Positions 1-5,806 of a stretch of 5,828 nucleotides of DNA are shown here, in pieces (the first letter of the stretch is position 1; each line of letters begins with the position of its first letter). This DNA is from Pseudomonas sp. (GTDB taxonomy: Bacteria > Pseudomonadota > Gammaproteobacteria > Pseudomonadales > Pseudomonadaceae). Below the pieces are notes generated by a model. It was not told the DNA's origin. It ran no database searches and saw only the letters and a list, made by a program, of their open reading frames with translations. The stretch spans positions 1 to 5,828 of the forward strand of contig DPSI01000146.1 in the NCBI GenBank assembly GCA_003527165.1. The letters run 5' to 3'. The position numbers were made by a program, and so were the translations under genes.

Positions 1-1092
1 TCACCGAGCGCTGGCGACCTGACGTTGGCGCTCGAAGCTCAGCTCGCCTTCGGCCCACTCACGCCAGGCACGCACCTTGCGGCGCTCGGCGCCAGCGCGT
101 TCAGCCTGTTTCAGCGCATCGAGGCCAGCCTGCCAGCGGGCTTGCTCGAGTTCCAGCTGGGCCACGTTCATCCAGAATTTGGCGGTGCCCGACTGCATGG
201 CCAACTGGTGATAGATTTTCGATGCCGCCGCACGCTCACGCGCCTGCCACCACAGCATGCCCAAACGCTCCTGGCGGCTGGCATTGTCGGCCAACAAGCG
301 CGACTCGAGCATGCCTTGCAGCAGCTTCGCCCCTTGCCAAGGCTGGCCAGCGGCGCCAGCCAGCAGCACCAGATTGTCCAGTTCCGCCTCGCTGAAACGC
401 AGTCCCTTGGCATGCGCGGCACGTAGGGTCGCGAGCGCCTTGTCCTCGTCTCCCGCCAGCTGCTGCAAGCCCGCCAGCTGACGCCAGCCCTTGGCTTGGT
501 CCGGGTGACGGCCGAGCAGGCGACGCTGCCAGCGCTCGGCTGCCTCGTAGCGTTTCAGTTCGGCATTCCCGGCCACTAGCAACTGCAGCCAGGTATCCGC
601 AGCGTTGGGGTTGGCCTGAACGTAACGCTCTGCCAGCGGCAGTGCCTTGCTGTGCTGCCCGAGCCCCTGGTAGGCCTGGACCAGCATCTGCAGTATTTCT
701 TCGTTTGCCTCGGCAGGCGAGCCCAGCAGACTGACCACCTTGGCGTAGCGACGCTCGATCAGATTGAGTTTCGCCAGATTGAGCCGCTCGTTCGGCAGCA
801 TCGTCTCGTCCAGTTTGCCGCTCGCGATCGCCTTGTCGAGCAATTCCAACGCCTGCCGGTTGTTGCCTTCGGCCCAGGCCAGATACGCCCGGCTACGCCA
901 TAGCAGCGCCTGCTCCACACTGCCTGGCTTGGCCTCGGCCTGTTTGAGGGCTCTATGCGCCGCACCATAGTCACCCTTCTCCTGCGCGCCCTGCGCACGT
1001 TCCAGTGCTTTGAATACTGCCGGGTCGATGCTTTGGGCAGCGTGAGTCGAGACAGCGAACAACAACGAGATCAATAACAGCAAACGTGGCAT
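1..1092 (-). CDS. Exported TPR-repeat protein, accessory component of a TonB2-type system
   Basis: Complete gene of 363 residues; the TGA stop is the first three bases of the window. Residues 1-18 form a signal peptide (basic start, Leu-rich core, Thr-His-Ala before the likely cut), so the protein should be periplasmic. The rest is almost entirely helical and Ala/Leu-rich with degenerate tetratricopeptide units, clearest around residues 25-54, 60-93, 131-163, 164-197, 198-231 and 304-335, with the typical small-residue/Leu/Ala-Tyr spacing. The ATG has a good AAGGAG ribosome site 8 bases upstream, inside the end of tonB, and only one base separates it from the tonB stop. TPR proteins in this last position are known in TonB2-type clusters of Shewanella and relatives, where they are annotated as putative TonB-system components. 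The exact role is unknown; a scaffold holding the periplasmic part of the complex or a receptor is an inference. Its terminator is not in the window. Confidence 0.9.
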   Translation of the reverse strand: MPRLLLLISLLFAVSTHAAQSIDPAVFKALERAQGAQEKGDYGAAHRALKQAEAKPGSVEQALLWRSRAYLAWAEGNNRQALELLDKAIASGKLDETMLPNERLNLAKLNLIERRYAKVVSLLGSPAEANEEILQMLVQAYQGLGQHSKALPLAERYVQANPNAADTWLQLLVAGNAELKRYEAAERWQRRLLGRHPDQAKGWRQLAGLQQLAGDEDKALATLRAAHAKGLRFSEAELDNLVLLAGAAGQPWQGAKLLQGMLESRLLADNASRQERLGMLWWQARERAAASKIYHQLAMQSGTAKFWMNVAQLELEQARWQAGLDALKQAERAGAERRKVRAWREWAEGELSFERQRQVASAR

Positions 1093-1093
1093 G

Positions 1094-1810
1094 TCAGCGT
1101 TCTCCTTGCAGACGGAAATGCAGGGTTTTTAAAGCTTCACGCGATACCGCAGAGCCGTTTTCGGTCCGCGGTGCGAAACGCCAGCGAGCAGCAGCGCGGC
1201 GTGCTTCGCGGTCGAACACATTGCGTGGCGAGGCTTCCAAGACACGAATGTTCTCGACCTTGCCGGCCGGCGTGATGGTGAAGGCGAGTTTGATGTGGCC
1301 TTCGATGCCACGCTGGCGTGCTCGATAAGGATACTCGGGACGGACATCGTTGAGCGGCATGACTTCCTGCTCAGGGCCGCCAGATTGCGCAGCCGTATCC
1401 GCAACCGCGGGCGCAGCGGGAGGCGGGGCTGGCGTTTCGGCTGGTGCCGCCGCGGTCAAGCCGCTCAGGCTGGGGGCCGGTGCGCTGGCGACGGCCAGGC
1501 CGCTGTCGATGTTAGGCAACTGCAGATCGAGTTTCGGCAGGTTAGCGCTTGGGCTAGCCATGCTCGGTGTCGGCGGCGTTGGGGGCTGCGGTGTCTTCGG
1601 CTGAGGCGGTTGTGGTGCCTGCTGCCGTGAGCGTGTAGCAGTGCTTTCGTTGCGGTTGTCCATACGCACGAAATTGGCGATGGCCACTGGATCGTCCGTC
1701 ACCTCGCTACGCGGCGGGTTGACCATGCTCAGCATCAGCGCAAACAACAGCAACGCCACCACGCAGGCGGCGAGGAAGGACAACCCGACGCGGGTCAGTC
1801 CACGAACCAT
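1094..1810 (-). CDS. tonB: TonB energy-transducing protein (TonB2-type)
   Basis: Protein of 238 residues with TonB architecture: a short cytoplasmic start, one membrane anchor (about residues 9-30), a Pro-rich stretch (65-82, repeated Pro-Gln/Pro-Thr, then more Ala/Pro-rich sequence to 136), and a C-terminal TonB domain (about 150-236). The domain contains the Tyr-Pro pair at 160-161, the segment YPYRARQRGIEGHI, and RWRF near residue 210. The C-terminal domain should contact the TonB box of outer-membrane receptors in the periplasm. The chosen start is the ATG at 1808-1810, one base overlapping the exbD stop (TGATG) with GGGAG 7 bases upstream; a GTG one codon earlier is possible but sits only 4 bases from that site. 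The anchor lacks the Ser-xxx-His motif that is essential in E. coli TonB. The Pro-rich linker is short, as in TonB2 proteins. Confidence 0.94.
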   Translation of the reverse strand: MVRGLTRVGLSFLAACVVALLLFALMLSMVNPPRSEVTDDPVAIANFVRMDNRNESTATRSRQQAPQPPQPKTPQPPTPPTPSMASPSANLPKLDLQLPNIDSGLAVASAPAPSLSGLTAAAPAETPAPPPAAPAVADTAAQSGGPEQEVMPLNDVRPEYPYRARQRGIEGHIKLAFTITPAGKVENIRVLEASPRNVFDREARRAAARWRFAPRTENGSAVSREALKTLHFRLQGER

Positions 1811-2223
1811 CACTGCGCTCCCGAACTGGCAGCAAGCGCCACGTCCTGGACCCCGGCCAGACGCGCCTGATCCATGACCTGAACCACCAGGCCGGTTCGG
1901 GCATCCTGATCGGCCTGGACTACCACCGCGCCTTCGGGCTGGTCGACGCGCATGCGCTCGACGTGTGCACGCACGCTGCGTACATCCACAGCTTGCTTAT
2001 CGATCCAAACCTGACCGTCCGCAGTCACCGCAATCAAAATGTTGCCCTTGTCCTGGGCGCTGGCGGTATCGGCCTGAGGCCGCTGAACCTCGACACCGGA
2101 CTCCTTGATGAAAGAGCTGGTGACGATGAAGAAGATCAGCATGATGAAGACCACATCGAGCATCGGCGTCAGGTCAATGCCGGTGTCTTCTTCCTGCTGG
2201 TAATGGTGGCGACGCATACGCAT
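1810..2223 (-). CDS. exbD: ExbD biopolymer transport protein (TonB2-type)
   Basis: Protein of 137 residues, about the usual ExbD length. A basic, His-containing cytoplasmic start is followed by the family signature IDLTPMLDVVFIMLIFF and a single membrane helix (about 22-41). Asp23 is the expected proton-carrying residue, corresponding to Asp25 of E. coli ExbD. Residues from about 42 to the end form the small periplasmic alpha/beta domain. The start at 2221-2223 is chosen because GAGGA lies 7 bases upstream; an in-frame ATG two codons later (2215-2217) is an alternative. The reading frame stays open further upstream to 2415, but that part overlaps exbB and has no ExbD character. Ten bases separate it from exbB and it overlaps tonB by one base. 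It would pair with the ExbB proteins to form the proton-driven motor in the inner membrane. Confidence 0.95.
   Translation of the reverse strand: MRMRRHHYQQEEDTGIDLTPMLDVVFIMLIFFIVTSSFIKESGVEVQRPQADTASAQDKGNILIAVTADGQVWIDKQAVDVRSVRAHVERMRVDQPEGAVVVQADQDARTGLVVQVMDQARLAGVQDVALAASSGAQ
1818..1822 (-). promoter_or_regulatory. Ribosome binding site of tonB
   Basis: GGGAG lies within the last codons of exbD, 7 bases before the ATG at 1810 but only 4 bases before the neighbouring GTG at 1813, so it supports the ATG as the tonB start. Confidence 0.65.
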
Positions 2224-2230
2224 CCGGTAA

Positions 2231-2235
2231 TCCTC
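2231..2235 (-). promoter_or_regulatory. Ribosome binding site of exbD
   Basis: GAGGA overlaps the exbB stop codon and lies 7 bases before the ATG at 2223. This favours that start over the ATG two codons downstream. Confidence 0.7.
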
Positions 2236-2779
2236 AGTCGTGACGCAGCTGGTCGGCCAGCCGGTCGAGAGCCTGGCGCGAAATACGTTCAAGACGCGCC
2301 AGACTGAACAGTCCAGTGATGGCCAGCACCATGCCAGCCATGGTCGGCAGGGTCGCCTGCCAGACGCCCGCGGCCATGCCGCGAGGATTGCCGGTGCCGT
2401 TGAGCGCCAGCACATCGAAAACCGCGATCATGCCGCTAACGGTGCCGAGCAGTCCGAGCAGCGGGTACATCGCCACCAAGGTCTTGCTCATCCGCAAGGG
2501 ACCGGCCAGCTGTTGCTGAGCCTGGGCCAGCCAGGCGCTACGCACCGCGCGCTGCCAGCTGCCGGACTCGTTGCCCAGTTGCGCCCAGGCCTGGCGCCGG
2601 GTTTCGACCCAGCGCGGAAATACCCGACGCATAAACCACAGACGCTCGAACACCAGCGTCCAATAGAGCACGCACAAGGCAGCCAGTGCCCACATCACAG
2701 CGCCGCCCGCAGCCATGAAGTCGAGCAGCGAGTAAGCGCTGTCGATCAGGCTCAGCCAGTGGCCGTGCAGCTCAGTCAC
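2234..2779 (-). CDS. exbB: Short ExbB-type proton channel subunit (ExbB2, MotA/TolQ/ExbB family)
   Basis: Protein of 181 residues with three predicted membrane helices: about 25-44, 101-125 and 139-160. The second helix carries the family motif LLGLLGTVSGMI with Thr113, and the third carries LPTMAGMV with Thr146. By alignment these correspond to Thr148 and Thr181 of E. coli ExbB, which line the channel with ExbD's Asp. It is shorter than E. coli ExbB (244) because the loop between helices 1 and 2 is short, as is usual for the ExbB2 of TonB2-type clusters. The start is a GTG at 2777-2779, overlapping the end of the upstream channel gene by 8 bases, with a weak AGGGA site 9 bases upstream. The first ATG (codon 22) has no ribosome site and would remove the residues just before helix 1, so GTG is preferred. 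Confidence 0.93.
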   Translation of the reverse strand: MTELHGHWLSLIDSAYSLLDFMAAGGAVMWALAALCVLYWTLVFERLWFMRRVFPRWVETRRQAWAQLGNESGSWQRAVRSAWLAQAQQQLAGPLRMSKTLVAMYPLLGLLGTVSGMIAVFDVLALNGTGNPRGMAAGVWQATLPTMAGMVLAITGLFSLARLERISRQALDRLADQLRHD

Positions 2780-4118
2780 GACGCGGTGTCCCTGATAGAT
2801 GCAACGCGATCAGGCCGGCGCTCTGCTGCTCGAGCAACTGGATCAGCGCCTTGCTACGGCTGGCCAGCAGGCTGTGCAGAAACAGCAGCGGAATCGCCAC
2901 CACCAGACCCAGCACCGTGGTTACCAGTGCTTGGGAAATGCCGTCGGCCATCAGTCTGGAATCTCCGCCGCCGCTCTGGGTGATTGCCTGGAAGGTCACG
3001 ATCATACCGGTCACGGTACCCAGCAGGCCGAGCAACGGCGCCACTGCGCTGAGCAACTTGAGCAGCGGCTGGCCGCGTTCCAGTGGAGGAGTTTCCTGAA
3101 GAATCGCCTCGTCGAGTTTCAGCTCCAGGGTTTCCAAATCCGAGAGCTGCGGCTTGGGTCCGAGAACCCCGATGATGCGCCCCAGCGGGTTGTCAGCACG
3201 CGGCTGATTGAGTTCGCGCATCTGCCGACCCACGGCGCGGCCGACACCGGTCAGATAGACCATGCGCCAAATGGCGAGCAGCAGGCCGATAGCGCCCAGC
3301 ACCAGGATGACCCAGCCGACCAGGCCGCCCTGCTGAATGCGATCCCACAGCTGCGGCTGGCGCTGCAGCTGCGCCAGCAACGAGCCGCGGCTCGGGTCGA
3401 TCGGCAAAGTCGCGAGCGCATCGCTGCTGCTCAGGTAATCATCGACCAGATCCATACCAGAGGGCTGACGACCGGGGGTCAGCAGTTCACTGGCGCCGCT
3501 TTCATAGCGTAGAAACGCATCATCGGTGAAGGCCGAGAAACCACCGACGCGCAGCACCGACTGCACGCTGCGCTGACCGTCAGCGCCCACCACGGGCAGC
3601 TCCACCTTCTCGATCCGACCGCTGGCGGCAAGATCCTCAAGCAAGGTCATCCAGAAGCTGTCCAGGTCCTCCGCCGAAGGCAGCGCGCGGCTTTCGGCCA
3701 GCGCCTTGAGCCGCTCGAGCCGCTCCGGGTACTGCGCATTGAGCAGGCTATCCTCCCATTGACCGGCGATATCACCAGCGCTCTGACGAACGACCCCGAA
3801 CAGCTCGCCGAGATGGCCGACCCGCTGCGCCAGCAGTTTTTCCTGCTCGGCCAGCTCAGCTTCCTGACGGTCGAATTCCGCTTTCAGGCGCTCGGCTTCA
3901 GCTTTCTGCGTTTCAAGCACGGCATTGGCAGTTGCCAGTAGCTGCGCTTGCTCACTGCGATTCTGGATGAAGGCCTGCTCGCGCGCCTGCATGGCGTCGA
4001 CTTCCGCTGCGCGCTCGCTGCGAATGCGCTGCAGCAGCTGATCAGGGCTCAAGGGCTCGGCCGCCTGAACCAAGGCCGGCAACAGGCCGATGAGCAACAA
4101 CGTCAACAAACGGCTCAT
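2772..4118 (-). CDS. ttpC: Long MotA/TolQ/ExbB proton-channel protein with periplasmic coiled-coil domain (TtpC-like)
   Basis: Protein of 448 residues. Residues 1-19 are a signal peptide (ending Val-Gln-Ala). Residues about 28-105 are charged, Glu/Gln/Arg/Leu-rich and look like a coiled coil, and 106-260 form a mixed soluble region, so this part should lie in the periplasm. A membrane helix at about 266-289 follows, then a cytoplasmic loop and two more helices at about 353-378 and 396-420. These carry LLGLLGTVTGMI (Thr368) and SQALVTTVLGL (Thr401), the ExbB/TolQ channel motifs. This matches TtpC of Vibrio TonB2 systems, which is required there for TonB2-dependent iron uptake; the symbol is given on that analogy. 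The start ATG at 4116-4118 has a near-perfect AAGGAGG 7 bases upstream and overlaps the DUF3450 stop (ATGA). The frame is open upstream to 4265, but that part is not this protein. Confidence 0.92.
   Translation of the reverse strand: MSRLLTLLLIGLLPALVQAAEPLSPDQLLQRIRSERAAEVDAMQAREQAFIQNRSEQAQLLATANAVLETQKAEAERLKAEFDRQEAELAEQEKLLAQRVGHLGELFGVVRQSAGDIAGQWEDSLLNAQYPERLERLKALAESRALPSAEDLDSFWMTLLEDLAASGRIEKVELPVVGADGQRSVQSVLRVGGFSAFTDDAFLRYESGASELLTPGRQPSGMDLVDDYLSSSDALATLPIDPSRGSLLAQLQRQPQLWDRIQQGGLVGWVILVLGAIGLLLAIWRMVYLTGVGRAVGRQMRELNQPRADNPLGRIIGVLGPKPQLSDLETLELKLDEAILQETPPLERGQPLLKLLSAVAPLLGLLGTVTGMIVTFQAITQSGGGDSRLMADGISQALVTTVLGLVVAIPLLFLHSLLASRSKALIQLLEQQSAGLIALHLSGTPRRD
2789..2793 (-). 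promoter_or_regulatory. Weak ribosome binding site of exbB (GTG start)
   Basis: AGGGA lies 9 bases before the GTG at 2779, within the last codons of the upstream channel gene. It is weaker than the other sites in the operon, suggesting that exbB is translated mainly by coupling to the gene before it. Confidence 0.5.
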
Positions 4119-4885
4119 TGCGCAGCCTCCTTGGCCAGGGTCTTGATGGGTAATTCGAGCCAGGCGGGGGCCTGCTGTTGGCGGGCGATGGCGATGGCCT
4201 TGGTGATGGGCCGGCGCGCGCTGCCATCGAGCACTTCCCAGGTACGGGTCTGTGGATTCCACCAACCGCTCTCGTGAGCGTCTAGCGTCTGGTAATAAAG
4301 CATGGTCCGACCCAGGCGCAGGAACTCGACACTACGGCTTCCGCCCTCGACGGGCAGCTCGCCGCGCCAGGCTTCCAGCGTGCGTCCGTAATCACTCTCG
4401 ATCTGATAGGCCTCGAGAATCCTACGGTATTTCTCGGCCAGGCTGACATCGGCGCGGGCTTGCATGTCCTGTAGGCTGGCGAGGCGATCGGCACGCTCGT
4501 CGGGAAGGAACGGCAGATCCGCCGCGATGAACTCCTCGAGCACCTCGATCATGCGCCCCATCTGCGGCGCAACGGCCTCCTGGGTGCGTTCGATGCTGTC
4601 CAGTTGACGCTCGAAGCCATCGAGTTCCTTGCGCTGCCCCGCGGTGAGCTCGGTCAACTGCTCGTTATAGGCTTTCAGTGCCTCGGCCTGCTGCACGGCG
4701 CTGCGATAATCGTTGAGCATCTGCCGAGTGGTGTCATCGAGCTGTTCGATACGCGCTTGCGATGCCTTGGCCTCGGCGGCCAGACGCTGACTTTCATCAA
4801 GCGCGGCATCCAGCGGGGCTGCGTGGAGCTGCACGCAGCATGGCAACACGGCGACCGCCAGGAGGCGGGGAATAAGGGCTTGCAT
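4115..4885 (-). CDS. DUF3450 family exported coiled-coil protein, TonB2-type cluster component
   Basis: First gene of the operon, 256 residues. Residues 1-22 form a signal peptide (ending Leu-His-Ala); the two Cys at 16-17 do not form a lipobox, so it should be a soluble periplasmic protein. Residues about 28-110 are a charged heptad-like coiled coil. The C-terminal half has the conserved DUF3450 features: DLPFLPDER at 123-131, EKYRRILEAYQIESDYGRTL at 151-170, and LRLGRTMLYYQTLD at 189-202. The family is often mis-annotated as a chromosome-segregation ATPase because of the coil; no nucleotide-binding motif is present. Its biochemical function is unknown. Linkage to a channel protein that also has a periplasmic coiled coil suggests the two interact (inference). 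The ATG at 4883-4885 is chosen because AAGGA lies 7 bases upstream and a signal peptide follows; the frame stays open to a TTG at 4966 without a ribosome site. Confidence 0.9.
   Translation of the reverse strand: MQALIPRLLAVAVLPCCVQLHAAPLDAALDESQRLAAEAKASQARIEQLDDTTRQMLNDYRSAVQQAEALKAYNEQLTELTAGQRKELDGFERQLDSIERTQEAVAPQMGRMIEVLEEFIAADLPFLPDERADRLASLQDMQARADVSLAEKYRRILEAYQIESDYGRTLEAWRGELPVEGGSRSVEFLRLGRTMLYYQTLDAHESGWWNPQTRTWEVLDGSARRPITKAIAIARQQQAPAWLELPIKTLAKEAAQ
4126..4132 (-). promoter_or_regulatory. Strong ribosome binding site of the TtpC-like gene
   Basis: AAGGAGG, a full Shine-Dalgarno match, lies 7 bases before the ATG at 4118 and inside the end of the DUF3450 gene. It fixes the start and rules out the longer upstream extension of the frame. 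Confidence 0.85.
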
Positions 4886-4914
4886 TGATGGGTCCTTGCA
4901 GACGAAGGTCAAAC

Positions 4915-4933
4915 TCGAAAGAGAAACATTATC
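4915..4933 (-). promoter_or_regulatory. Candidate Fur box of the TonB2-type operon
   Basis: Read on the plus strand, 13 of 19 positions match the Fur consensus GATAATGATAATCATTATC; the right arm is strong (CATTATC intact) and the left arm is weak. It overlaps the candidate -10 and predicted start of transcription of the minus-strand operon, where Fur would repress. Part of the match (GATAAT) is shared with a -10 hexamer, so the resemblance could be partly accidental. TonB systems are commonly Fur-regulated. Confidence 0.45.
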
Positions 4934-4957
4934 ATCTAGATACGCAAAGGAAGGCAA
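4928..4957 (-). promoter_or_regulatory. Candidate sigma70 promoter of the six-gene operon
   Basis: On the minus strand, -35 TTGCCT (4957-4952, 4 of 6) is followed by an 18-base spacer and -10 GATAAT (4933-4928, 5 of 6, preceded by T). Transcription would start near 4921, giving a leader of about 36 bases before the DUF3450 ATG. This is the only good -10 seen close upstream of the operon. Confidence 0.5.
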
Positions 4958-4999
4958 CACGGGCAATACGTCGCAATCCAGGCAAAGCGGTGCGTTTCG

Positions 5000-5013
5000 T
5001 TGAGCTGGATCAA
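5000..5013 (+). promoter_or_regulatory. Candidate ANR/FNR box upstream of ompW/oprG
   Basis: TTGAG-CTGG-ATCAA matches the FNR/ANR consensus TTGAT-N4-ATCAA at 9 of 10 fixed positions. Its centre lies about 40.5 bases before the transcription start predicted from the downstream -10, close to the -41.5 of class II activated promoters. Pseudomonas oprG and E. coli ompW are known to be activated under low oxygen by ANR/FNR, which fits. Confidence 0.7.
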
Positions 5014-5034
5014 AATCGGCAGGCCTGCACGCCC

Positions 5035-5040
5035 TACCAT
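5035..5040 (+). promoter_or_regulatory. Candidate -10 element of the ompW promoter
   Basis: TACCAT matches TATAAT at 4 of 6 positions, including the key first T, second A and last T. No good -35 hexamer lies 16-18 bases upstream, which would fit a promoter that depends on an activator bound at the ANR/FNR-like box. The predicted start is near 5047, leaving about 36 bases of leader. Confidence 0.4.
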
Positions 5041-5071
5041 GGCCACCATTCGCAACACATCATGTCTGGAT

Positions 5072-5075
5072 GGAG
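5072..5075 (+). promoter_or_regulatory. Ribosome binding site of ompW
   Basis: GGAG sits 7 bases before the ATG at 5083. It decides the start within a frame that is open for almost 200 bases further upstream. Confidence 0.75.
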
Positions 5076-5082
5076 TTCCATT

Positions 5083-5775
5083 ATGCGCAAGACCCTGTTT
5101 ACCGCTTCCGTGCTGGCCGTGGCCCTCGCCGCCCCCTTCGCCCAGGCCCATCAGGCGGGTGATGTGATTCTGCGCGCCGGTGCCATTACGGTTGATCCGC
5201 GTGAGGAAACCTCGGGCATTCTCGTGGACCGTGGCGCGCTGGCTGGCGCTAACCTTGGCGGCAAAGCCTCGCTGGACAGCGACACTCAGCTGGGCCTTAA
5301 CTTTGCTTACATGCTTACGGATCACGTCGGGATCGAGCTGCTCGCTGCAACACCTTTCCAGCATGACGTGTCTATTTCTGGAACAGCCGATGGCATTGCA
5401 GATGGCAAGCTTGGCGACCTCAAGCACCTGCCGCCAACCTTGAGCCTCGTTTACTACCCAATGGATAGCCAATCAACTTTCCAGCCATATGTAGGCGCTG
5501 GTGTCAATTACACCTGGTTTTTCGACGAAAGCGTCGGCAGCGCCGCTACGGCAGGCGGTTTTGATAACTTCCGGGTGAAGAACTCTTGGGGCTGGGCTGC
5601 CCAGGTCGGTATGGATTACATGCTGACCGACCAGATCATGATCAACGCGCAAGTGCGCTACATCGACATCGATACCGATGCGTATGTCGACAACACTGTT
5701 CTTGGCGTTCGCGCCAAAGTCGACGTAGAGGTAGACCCAATGGTTTACATGGTCGGCCTCGGCTACAAGTTTTGA
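5083..5775 (+). CDS. ompW: OmpW/OprG family outer-membrane beta-barrel protein
   Basis: Protein of 230 residues; Pseudomonas members are named OprG. Residues 1-22 are a clear signal peptide (MRKTLFTASV start, Ala-Gln-Ala before the cut), leaving a mature barrel of 208. Family features in order: AGDVILRAGAITVDP (25-39), ATPFQHD (89-95), KHLPPTLSLVYYP (114-126), QPYVGAGVNYTWFF (134-147), WGWAAQVGMDYMLTD (169-183), and a C-terminal strand ending in Phe, the usual barrel-assembly signal. OmpW proteins are eight-stranded barrels proposed to let small hydrophobic or amino-acid-like molecules diffuse out laterally; the substrate here is unknown. The start at 5083 is set by GGAG 7 bases upstream and the signal peptide; the open frame extending back to 4885 is not coding. 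It is divergent from the TonB operon, with a candidate ANR/FNR site ahead and a terminator behind. Confidence 0.95.
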   Translation: MRKTLFTASVLAVALAAPFAQAHQAGDVILRAGAITVDPREETSGILVDRGALAGANLGGKASLDSDTQLGLNFAYMLTDHVGIELLAATPFQHDVSISGTADGIADGKLGDLKHLPPTLSLVYYPMDSQSTFQPYVGAGVNYTWFFDESVGSAATAGGFDNFRVKNSWGWAAQVGMDYMLTDQIMINAQVRYIDIDTDAYVDNTVLGVRAKVDVEVDPMVYMVGLGYKF

Positions 5776-5806
5776 CGAAACCAGTAACGTCGATCGCAGA
5801 TAGAGC

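Noticed and set aside
1460..1625. Repeat-like Pro/Gln/Thr-rich and Ala/Pro-rich DNA
   Set aside because: It encodes the TonB proline-rich linker; the repetition is explained by the protein and is not a separate DNA repeat.
2224..2415. N-terminal extension of ExbD by 64 residues
   Set aside because: It lies in a different frame over the conserved end of exbB, shows no ExbD similarity, and a good ribosome site precedes the ATG at 2223.
2240..2983. 247-residue open frame on the plus strand
   Set aside because: It is antisense to exbB and the long channel gene, is Gln/His/Arg-rich low-information sequence, and shows no recognisable domain; typical of GC-rich shadow frames.
2799..3512. 237-residue open frame on the plus strand
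   Set aside because: It is antisense to the long channel gene, Gln-rich and without domain character; a shadow of the codon bias of the real gene.
4119..4265. N-terminal extension of the long channel protein by 49 residues
   Set aside because: It overlaps conserved DUF3450 coding sequence, lacks a ribosome site, and would bury the signal peptide; the ATG at 4118 has AAGGAGG at ideal distance.
4825..4850. Possible lipoprotein signal in the DUF3450 protein (Cys16-Cys17)
   Set aside because: The residues before Cys are Leu-Pro rather than a small-residue lipobox, and a standard cut after Leu-His-Ala at residue 22 fits better.
4885..5082. N-terminal extension of the OmpW protein by 66 residues
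   Set aside because: It runs through the promoter region and would place the obvious signal peptide internally.
4936..5472. 178-residue open frame on the minus strand opposite ompW
   Set aside because: It is antisense to a clearly recognisable OmpW gene and its promoter, with no ribosome site or motif.
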